Shown here piece after piece: positions 1 to 4,852 of a DNA stretch of 6,006 nucleotides (the stretch's first letter is position 1; each line of letters opens with the position of its first letter). The notes under the pieces were generated by a model. The model did no database searches. It saw only the letters and a program-made list of their open reading frames with translations, and was not told the DNA's origin. A program made the translations under genes and the position numbers. This DNA comes from Moraxellaceae bacterium (GTDB lineage Bacteria; Pseudomonadota; Gammaproteobacteria; Pseudomonadales; Moraxellaceae): assembly GCA_030146505.1 (NCBI GenBank), contig JASLCO010000328.1:1-6006 (forward strand), read 5' to 3'.

Positions 1-829
1 GCGCTGCACGGCGTTCGGCTTCTTCGCGCGCATCCATGATTTCGCGCAGCAGGCTTTCGAGATCGGCCGGTGTGTCGTCTTCCTCGACTTCGCCGGTGAG
101 TATGGAATCGGGCGTCAGTTCGCCGCTTTCATAGATATCCCAGATCTCGCGGCCGTAATCGGTTTCCAACAGCTCCGGGGCAAACTGGCCGAAGAAATTG
201 GCGAGGTTTTCCACATCGCGCTCCAGCATGGCGCGTGCGTGGTTATTGCCGGCGGCATCCACGGCCTGGGGGAGGTCGATGATGACGGGGCCTTTGCTGT
301 CGATCAGGATGTTGTATTCGGACAGGTCACCATGCACGAGGCCGGCGCAGAGCATGCGCACGACTTCGGTGAGCAGTTGCGCATGGGTGTCGAAGGCTTC
401 GTCCGGCGTGAAACTGACTTCGCTGAGACGTGGCGCCGGATTGCCCTTGGCGTCCGCCACCATGTCCATGAGCAGTACGCCGTCAAAGCAGCCATGCGGC
501 GTGGGTACGCGCACGCCGGCCTCGGCCAGGCGGTAGAGAGCACTGACCTCGGCGTTCTGCCAGGCCGCTTCGGTTTCCTGCTTGCCGAAGCGCGAGCCCT
601 TTTCCATGGCGCGGGCATCACGTGTATTGCGCACCTTGCGGCCCTCGCGATAGGTGGCGGCCTGTTTGAAGCTGCGGTGATGGGCGTCTTTGTAGACCTT
701 GGCGCAGCGCAGCGTGCCGTGGCTGCGCACGAGGTAGACGGTGGCTTCCTTGCCGCTTTTGAGCTGGGAGACGACTTCGTCGATCAGGCCGTCCTGCACC
801 AGGGGCAGAAGGCGTGGAGGAATTTTCAT
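1..829 (-). CDS. RIO1-family serine/threonine protein kinase (partial, C-terminus beyond the left edge)
   Basis: This is an atypical protein kinase of the RIO type, expected to be cytoplasmic; its bacterial substrate is not known to me. The 276 visible residues show a phosphate-binding segment SGKEATVY (about 25-32), the ATP lysine in RCAKVYK (K44), the catalytic loop HGDLSEYN (166-173, catalytic D168, N173) and the metal-binding aspartate in IIDLPQAVD (D185). All key residues are present, so the kinase looks active. The tail after about residue 245 is acidic and then charged and helical (ESLLREIMDAREEAERR), and it runs off the window. The ATG at 829 is chosen because MKIPPRLLPLVQDGLIDEV matches the usual start of bacterial RIO kinases; no clear Shine-Dalgarno precedes it, and the frame stays open upstream. 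It lies 110 bp after regA in the same direction. Family assignment is secure; its role and any link to respiration are unknown. Confidence 0.93.
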   Translation of the reverse strand, partial: MKIPPRLLPLVQDGLIDEVVSQLKSGKEATVYLVRSHGTLRCAKVYKDAHHRSFKQAATYREGRKVRNTRDARAMEKGSRFGKQETEAAWQNAEVSALYRLAEAGVRVPTPHGCFDGVLLMDMVADAKGNPAPRLSEVSFTPDEAFDTHAQLLTEVVRMLCAGLVHGDLSEYNILIDSKGPVIIDLPQAVDAAGNNHARAMLERDVENLANFFGQFAPELLETDYGREIWDIYESGELTPDSILTGEVEEDDTPADLESLLREIMDAREEAERRAA

Positions 830-923
830 GCGCCGTGTATCAGGAGTGGTGGTGAAGTCTGCCCGGATTCTGCCATGCCTGCCGCCTGCGGCTCCATGGT
901 CTTTGTTACGCAACTGTCGAGAC

Positions 924-939
924 GGCCCCCTGCGGGGCC
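924..939 (-). terminator. GC hairpin directly after the regA stop (possible terminator or processing site)
   Basis: Read on the minus strand, the regA TAA is followed at once by GGCCCC, loop GCAG, GGGGCC: a perfect 6-bp GC stem with a 4-base loop. No T-tract follows (GTCTCGACAG), so it is not a textbook intrinsic terminator. It could weaken read-through into the RIO kinase gene or protect the 3' end of the regBA transcript. The stem is seen; the role is inferred. Confidence 0.4.
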
Positions 940-1482
940 TTATTTGATGCGGTGCTTTTCCAGCTTGCGGGCCAGGGTGCGGCGGTGCATGCCGAGGCGG
1001 CGGGCGGCTTCGGAAATATTGAAGTCACAGGCGGCCAGTACCTCGTGTATGCGCTCCCATTCCAGTGTCTTGATGGATTTGGTTTCACGGTCGGTGACTT
1101 CCACCGAGCTGTCGCCGGCGGCGCGCTCGAAAGCGGCTTCGATATCGTCGGTATTGGAGGGCTTGGCCAGATAATGGCAGGCGCCCAGCTTGATGGCTTC
1201 CACGGCGGTGGCGATGCTGGCATAGCCGGTGAGCACCACGATGAGCATTTCCCCGTCCAGCGCATGCAGGGCTTTCACGCATTCCAGGCCGGACTGGCCG
1301 TTGGCCAGCTTGAGGTCGACCACGGCCTTGGTCACCGGATGTTCGTCTGCCAGCGCCACCGCGTCATCCACGGAGGTGGCGTGGTGCACGACATAATCGC
1401 GACGCTCGAAGGAGCGTTTCAGCGTGCGCGCGAAGGCATCATCGTCCTCGACGATGAGCAGGTGGCGGGCGATCTCAGTCAT
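940..1482 (-). CDS. regA: RegA/PrrA/ActR/RoxR-type response regulator
   Basis: This is the cytoplasmic DNA-binding partner of the RegB-type kinase encoded just upstream. It is 180 residues, the normal length for this family. Residues 1-120 form a receiver domain with the acidic pocket E12/D13/D14, phospho-acceptor D56 (VVDLKL), T85 (LTGYAS) and K107 (AKPSN). A short linker leads to a Fis-like helix-turn-helix at about 141-180 ending NISEAARRLGMHRRTLARKL, the highly conserved signature of RegA/PrrA/ActR/RoxR proteins. In relatives, the phosphorylated protein controls terminal oxidase and other redox genes globally. The ATG at 1482 lies inside the end of regB (8-base overlap, ATGACTGA) and is preceded by GGAG 10 bases upstream, so the two are co-translated. 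The symbol regA is used for the family; roxR would be the pseudomonad-style name. Confidence 0.95.
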   Translation of the reverse strand: MTEIARHLLIVEDDDAFARTLKRSFERRDYVVHHATSVDDAVALADEHPVTKAVVDLKLANGQSGLECVKALHALDGEMLIVVLTGYASIATAVEAIKLGACHYLAKPSNTDDIEAAFERAAGDSSVEVTDRETKSIKTLEWERIHEVLAACDFNISEAARRLGMHRRTLARKLEKHRIK

Positions 1483-2770
1483 GCGTGTCTTGCTCCAGTA
1501 CCAGCGACGCCAGTGGCAATACCATGGTCACCACGGCGCCGGCAGGATAGCGGTTCTGCGGAAAGATATTGCCGCCCAGGGCGCGTGCCACGTTGAGTGA
1601 AAGAAAAAGGCCGAGGCCGCCGCCGGGCTTGCCCTTGCTGGAGTTGTAGGGCCGGCCGAACTGGCCGAGGGTGGCTGCCGTGAATCCGGGGCCGCGGTCC
1701 AGCACGCGCAGGATGAGATCGTCGCCGCTCAGCATGGCTTCCATGGCCACCCAGTCCGGCGAGGCTTCCAGTGCATTGTCCAGCACATTGCCGATCATTT
1801 GCTTGAGGCCCTCGTCGGAAACGATGCGCAGGTCTTCGGCAATGGTGCTCTGGTAGTGGAACTGGCGCACCGGACGTGTGTTGCGCCAGCTTTCCACCAG
1901 TTCGTCCAGGAAATCGGTGAGCATGGTGGTGTGCGGGGCTTCGGCGCGCATATTGCCGGCCGAAAGCAGGATGCCGCTGACGATGGATTTGCAGCGGTCC
2001 AGTTGCACCTGCATTTCTCCGGATTCCTCCTGCAGCACGGCATCCTGGCGGAAGGCCGGCATGCGCCGCCAGTCACCCAGCAGCACGGAAATCGTGGCCA
2101 GCGGCGTGCCGAGTTCATGCGCGGCGCCGGAGGCCAGGAGACCCATGCGCATGATGTGCTCTTCCTCGGCGGCACGCTGGCGCAGCGCGGCGAGGCGTTC
2201 GTCATGGGCGCGCAGGATGCGGCTGATGCGGTTGATGAAGACCACGATGAGCGCGGCATTGAGCAGGAAGCAGATGATGAGCCCGGTGGCGTGGTAGCGC
2301 CCGGGAATTTCCACCGGGCCGGCCCAGACCAGTTGCAGCAGGACGCAGGCGCCGGTGATGCCGGCAATCGTCCAGCTGGCCCAGGGTTGCAGCAGCACGG
2401 CGGCCAGCACCACCTGCAGCAGATAGAGGAACACGAAGGGATTGGCGGCGCCGCCGCTGAAATGCAGTTGCGCGGTGAGCGTGAACACGTCGACCAGCAG
2501 CGAGAAAAACAGGGATTCGTTGCTGACTTCGTCGCGCCGGCGCCAGCGCAGCATGCTGAAGAGGTTGAAGGCCACCAGCAGGGCCAGCACGGCGGCCATG
2601 GCTTGCAGGGGCAACGGGATGCCGAGGCCGAAATGCACGAAGACGATGGTGGCGACTTGCCCCATGACGGCAATCCAGCGCAACTGGATCAGGGGGTGCA
2701 TGCGGGTGACGGCGGCGCGGTCCAGCAGGGCGAGGAAGGCGCGTTTGATCAGGCTGGGCGAATCTGGCAT
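1475..2770 (-). CDS. regB: RegB/PrrB/RoxS-type redox-sensing membrane histidine kinase
   Basis: This inner-membrane sensor kinase is expected to phosphorylate the adjacent RegA according to ubiquinone redox state. From the ATG at 2770 it has 431 residues. Residues about 27-180 hold six hydrophobic segments with the quinone-sensing motif GGAANPF (106-112). The H-box ASGAAHELGTPLATIS has phospho-acceptor H218. The redox-box cysteine is C260 in QLDRCKSI. The ATPase domain has an N-box (NVLDNALE, 328-335), a G1 box (DRGPGF, 358-363) and a G2 box (GGGLGLF, 383-389). All functional residues are intact. The frame also stays open to an ATG at 2863, which has a fair ribosome site (GGTGAT) and would add 31 residues. 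That stretch is Pro/His/Arg-rich, has rare codons (AGA, CTA) and lower third-position GC, and does not resemble the family, so I prefer 2770, although no Shine-Dalgarno is evident there. Confidence 0.93.
   Translation of the reverse strand: MPDSPSLIKRAFLALLDRAAVTRMHPLIQLRWIAVMGQVATIVFVHFGLGIPLPLQAMAAVLALLVAFNLFSMLRWRRRDEVSNESLFFSLLVDVFTLTAQLHFSGGAANPFVFLYLLQVVLAAVLLQPWASWTIAGITGACVLLQLVWAGPVEIPGRYHATGLIICFLLNAALIVVFINRISRILRAHDERLAALRQRAAEEEHIMRMGLLASGAAHELGTPLATISVLLGDWRRMPAFRQDAVLQEESGEMQVQLDRCKSIVSGILLSAGNMRAEAPHTTMLTDFLDELVESWRNTRPVRQFHYQSTIAEDLRIVSDEGLKQMIGNVLDNALEASPDWVAMEAMLSGDDLILRVLDRGPGFTAATLGQFGRPYNSSKGKPGGGLGLFLSLNVARALGGNIFPQNRYPAGAVVTMVLPLASLVLEQDTHD
1493..1496 (-). promoter_or_regulatory. 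Ribosome binding site of regA inside the end of regB
   Basis: On the minus strand GGAG lies 10 bases before the regA ATG, inside the last codons of regB. It supports the ATG at 1482 as the start and independent or coupled re-initiation after regB translation. Confidence 0.5.
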
Positions 2771-2890
2771 CGGAGTCTCATGCACACGGTGTAGCGGTGC
2801 TCTATGGTGCCACGCCGGAAGCGGGGACTCCCGGGGAAATGGCGCCGGGCAGACTCGGGCCATGGCATCACCCGTGTGGCGAATCCCTTT
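2771..2890 (-). other. 120-bp gap between surf1 and regB
   Basis: This is the largest gap in the cluster if regB starts at 2770. I see no convincing -35/-10 pair. It holds a direct repeat CGGGGA (plus-strand 2822-2827 and 2832-2837, 10 bp apart) and short GC palindromes such as GGCGCC (2841-2846), none compelling as an operator. If regB starts at 2863, most of this gap is coding. It may carry a separate regBA promoter, but the sequence does not prove it. Confidence 0.35.
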
Positions 2891-3691
2891 TCAGCGGCTT
2901 TGCTGGCGACGCCAGTCTCGCAGCAGCCAGGCGCCAGCGCCGGCGCACATCAGGGCGAGGGCGAACCAGGTGAGGGCATAGCTCAAGTGGCTGTTGCGGA
3001 AGCTCACCACGGTGAGGCCGCCGCGCGGCCAGTCGAGGCCGGTGGGCGTGAAGCTGCTGTCTTCAAGCACTTGCAGCCCGGGGCTGCCGGGCGCGGCATC
3101 GGCATCCACGAAATAGGGGGCGACATCGTGCAGGCCCCGGGCGGTGGCAATGGCGGCGACATCGCGGGAATACCAGCGTTGGGCGGCGGCATCGTTGTGG
3201 CGCAGGAAACCGCCGCCGGGTTCGCTGATGCGCAGCAGGCCGGTAACGTGTTCGGGGCCGGCGTTCCGGTTTTCCGGCGTGGCCGGGGCCTGCCATGATT
3301 CCGGCACATAGCCGCGATTGACCAGCACGATGCTGCCGTCGGTGCTGCGCAAGGGAACCAGCAGCCAGTAGCCGGGGCCCAGCACGGTGACGGCTTTCAC
3401 ACGCGTGGCGTGGTCGTCGAGATAATGGCCTTGCAGGAGGACATGGCGGTACTCGTCACGCTCGGAGCTGATGCGCGGCCAGTCGGCGCGGGAAGGCGGG
3501 TTGACGGGAGGGGCATGGATGCGCGCCTGCACGCGTTCGATCAGGGCCAGCTTCCATTGCAGGCGATGGAGCTGCCAGATGCCGAGCGCGGTAAAACCGC
3601 TGCCGGCCAGCACCAGGGCCGCGAGCGCGAGCACGAGTGCTGGGCGACCGGGCCCCGGGCGGTTCGGCACCGGGGCTCCGTGGTGGCTCAC
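2891..3691 (-). CDS. surf1: SURF1 family haem-copper oxidase assembly protein
   Basis: SURF1 (Shy1) proteins sit in the inner membrane and help insert haem into subunit I of haem-copper oxidases. The 266-residue protein has the family layout: a first membrane helix (about 17-40) running into GIWQLHRLQWKLALIERV, a periplasmic domain with YWLLVPLR (108-115), VNRGYVP (124-130) and RWYSRDVAAIA (172-182), and a second helix (about 234-257) introduced by FRNSHLSYALTWF, where H235 matches the histidine implicated in haem binding. The start is GTG at 3691, overlapping the cyoD stop by four bases (GTGA), with a weak GGAAG upstream, so translation is probably coupled to cyoD. Placement after cyoD suggests a quinol-oxidase-dedicated form, like Surf1q of the Paracoccus qox operon. 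The family is certain; the partner oxidase is inferred from context. Confidence 0.95.
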   Translation of the reverse strand: MSHHGAPVPNRPGPGRPALVLALAALVLAGSGFTALGIWQLHRLQWKLALIERVQARIHAPPVNPPSRADWPRISSERDEYRHVLLQGHYLDDHATRVKAVTVLGPGYWLLVPLRSTDGSIVLVNRGYVPESWQAPATPENRNAGPEHVTGLLRISEPGGGFLRHNDAAAQRWYSRDVAAIATARGLHDVAPYFVDADAAPGSPGLQVLEDSSFTPTGLDWPRGGLTVVSFRNSHLSYALTWFALALMCAGAGAWLLRDWRRQQSR

Positions 3692-4212
3692 TTGGCGGCT
3701 TCCACCGGGGCGGTGCCGTGCTGCATGCCGTCGTGGTGCATGTCGTGAGGCATGGCCGAGTGGTCCATGCCTTCCATCTTGCTCATGTCCATATTGCCCA
3801 TGTCCATGCTCATGCCTTCATGCGTGGCCGTTCCATGCGCCGGGTGCGGCATCATGTTGGCGTTCATGTTGTGCATGACCCAGACCGAGCCGGCAATCAG
3901 GATGAAGAGCAGTACCACGGTGAAGATCGTGGCGAGCATGTTCCAGCCGTTTTCCGATTTTGCGTCGAGGTGCAGGAAGTACACCACATGCACCACCACC
4001 TGCACGGCGGCAAAGCCGAGGATGACGACAGCGGTGAGGGCGGGGCTGGCGATGACCTTGTTCATCACCAGCCAGAAGGGAATGGCGGTGAGGATGACCG
4101 ACAGTACAAAACCGACGGCATAGCCGCCCACGGTGGCGTGATAGCCGACGTCATCATGACCGTGGCTGTGATCGTCGTGGCCGTGGCTGGTGTGTTCGTG
4201 CGACTGGGCCAT
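3688..4212 (-). CDS. cyoD: Cytochrome bo3-type ubiquinol oxidase subunit IV with a long Met/His-rich C-terminal tail
   Basis: This small inner-membrane subunit helps assemble and stabilise the CuB site region of the quinol oxidase. The core (residues 26-121) matches CyoD: three membrane helices at about 28-50, 58-80 and 91-114, with GFVLSVILTAIPFW, VHVVYFLHLDAKSENGWNM and NMNANMM. E. coli CyoD ends at about this point (109 residues), but here the protein continues to residue 174. Residues 113-174 contain 14 Met and 9 His, many as MxM, MD and HxxM patterns (GMSMDMGNMDMSKMEGMDH), and the tail should lie in the periplasm by analogy with E. coli topology. The cytoplasmic N-terminus is also His-rich (HEHTSHGHDDHSHGHDD). 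The ATG at 4212 shares one base with the cyoC stop (TAATG) and has a good GGGAG 7 bases upstream. Metal binding by either end is inferred, not shown. Confidence 0.95.
   Translation of the reverse strand: MAQSHEHTSHGHDDHSHGHDDVGYHATVGGYAVGFVLSVILTAIPFWLVMNKVIASPALTAVVILGFAAVQVVVHVVYFLHLDAKSENGWNMLATIFTVVLLFILIAGSVWVMHNMNANMMPHPAHGTATHEGMSMDMGNMDMSKMEGMDHSAMPHDMHHDGMQHGTAPVEAAK
3781..3814. repeat. Short degenerate repeat in the cyoD Met-rich tail
   Basis: On the plus strand GCTCATG (3781-3787 and 3808-3814) flanks two copies of CATGTCCAT (3784-3792 and 3799-3807). It encodes the Met-Asp-Met portion of the CyoD tail. The pattern suggests growth of the tail by slippage or small duplications, though Met codon bias alone also produces CAT-rich sequence. 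Confidence 0.5.
4138..4200 (-). other. His-rich N-terminal segment of CyoD (about residues 5-25)
   Basis: Residues 5-25 hold eight histidines alternating with Asp, Gly and Ser (HEHTSHGHDDHSHGHDDVGYH). E. coli CyoD also begins with a few histidines, so this looks like an amplified form of a family trait. It would face the cytoplasm. Metal binding is possible but unproven. Confidence 0.6.
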
Positions 4213-4820
4213 TACAGCACTCCCATCAGGTAGACAAAGGTGAACACGCCGATCCAGACCACGTCGAGGAAGTGCCAGAACATGGACAGGCAGATCAGGC
4301 GGCGATTGTTGGCCGGCGTGAGGCCGAGCTTGCCGACCTGCGTCATGAGCACGATGAGCCACACGATGCCGAAGGTCACGTGCAGGCCGTGGGTGGACAC
4401 CAGCGCGAAGAAGGAGGTGAGGAAGGCGCTGGTCTGCGGGCCTGCGCCCTCATGGATGAGGTGGCGGAATTCATAGAGCTCTATGCCCACGAAGGCGGCA
4501 CCGAAAAGCCCGGTGATGGCCAGCCAGCCCAGCACGCCGCCTTTCTTTTTCTTCAGCATCGAGATCATGGCAAAGCCATAGGTGATGGAAGAGAGCAGCA
4601 GCATGGCCGTGTTCACCGCCACCAGCTTGAGGTCGAACAGGTCGGCGCCGGTGGGGCCGCCGGCGTAGTTCTTGCCCAGCACGGCATAGGTGGCAAAGAG
4701 GCAGGCGAAGATGAGGCAGTCGCTCATCAGGTAGATCCAGAAGCCGAGCAGGGTGCCGTTCTGCGGATGATGATCGCCCTTGAGGTCAAGGAAGAGCGGC
4801 TTGCCGTCGGCAGTGGTCAT
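4212..4820 (-). CDS. cyoC: Cytochrome bo3-type ubiquinol oxidase subunit III
   Basis: This is subunit III of the haem-copper quinol oxidase, an inner-membrane protein without redox cofactors that supports the proton-pumping core. The 202 residues nearly match the E. coli length (204). Five membrane helices fall at about 22-48, 65-88, 96-120, 132-161 and 175-200. Family hallmarks are GFWIYLMSDC (26-35), AGGPTG (53-58), LLLSSITYG (74-82), GIELYEFRHLI (112-122), THGLHVTFG (143-151) and FWHFLDVVWI (181-190) before VYLMG. The ATG at 4820 gives a short soluble N-terminus like other CyoC proteins; upstream in-frame ATGs would run into cyoB and add unrelated sequence. It follows cyoB by 13 bases without its own clear Shine-Dalgarno and runs into cyoD with a one-base overlap. 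Confidence 0.97.
   Translation of the reverse strand: MTTADGKPLFLDLKGDHHPQNGTLLGFWIYLMSDCLIFACLFATYAVLGKNYAGGPTGADLFDLKLVAVNTAMLLLSSITYGFAMISMLKKKKGGVLGWLAITGLFGAAFVGIELYEFRHLIHEGAGPQTSAFLTSFFALVSTHGLHVTFGIVWLIVLMTQVGKLGLTPANNRRLICLSMFWHFLDVVWIGVFTFVYLMGVL
4220..4224 (-). promoter_or_regulatory. Ribosome binding site of cyoD
   Basis: GGGAG on the minus strand lies 7 bases before the ATG at 4212, inside the cyoC 3' end. It fixes the cyoD start at the TAATG junction rather than at the further upstream in-frame ATG at 4362, which would bury cyoD deep in cyoC. Confidence 0.7.
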
Positions 4821-4852
4821 GGGGACGGATGCATTAGCCACGGGCGGCCTCC
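4817..4852 (-). promoter_or_regulatory. cyoB-cyoC junction with GGAGG and a five-codon bridging frame
   Basis: GGAGG on the minus strand (4852-4848) is too far (27 bases) from the cyoC ATG but 13 bases from an ATG that overlaps the cyoB stop (TAATG at 4836-4832). That ATG opens a five-codon frame (MHPSP) whose TGA (4819-4817) overlaps the cyoC start as ATGA. It could hand ribosomes from cyoB to cyoC. The geometry is seen; the function is inferred. Confidence 0.35.

Noticed and set aside
239..1174. 311-codon open frame on the plus strand opposite the RIO kinase and regA
   Set aside because: It crosses two real minus-strand genes and the gap between them without recognisable motifs.
952..1596. 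214-codon open frame on the plus strand opposite regA/regB
   Set aside because: It lies wholly opposite well-recognised genes; its Gly/His/Val-rich translation is typical of GC-rich antisense frames and shows no family motif.
1799..2794. 331-codon open frame on the plus strand opposite regB
   Set aside because: Its Gln/His/Gly/Glu-rich product is the antisense reading of Leu/Ala-rich membrane segments; no domain or start signal supports it.
2794..2815. Imperfect inverted repeat resembling a RegA half-site pair (GCGGTGC ... CACGC)
   Set aside because: Only about six of nine positions match symmetrically and the window is GC-rich, so such matches are expected by chance; it may also be coding if regB starts at 2863.
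3637..4233. His/Val-rich plus-strand frame opposite cyoD
   Set aside because: The His-rich character is the reverse complement of Met (ATG/CAT) codons in cyoD; it is not an independent metal-binding protein.
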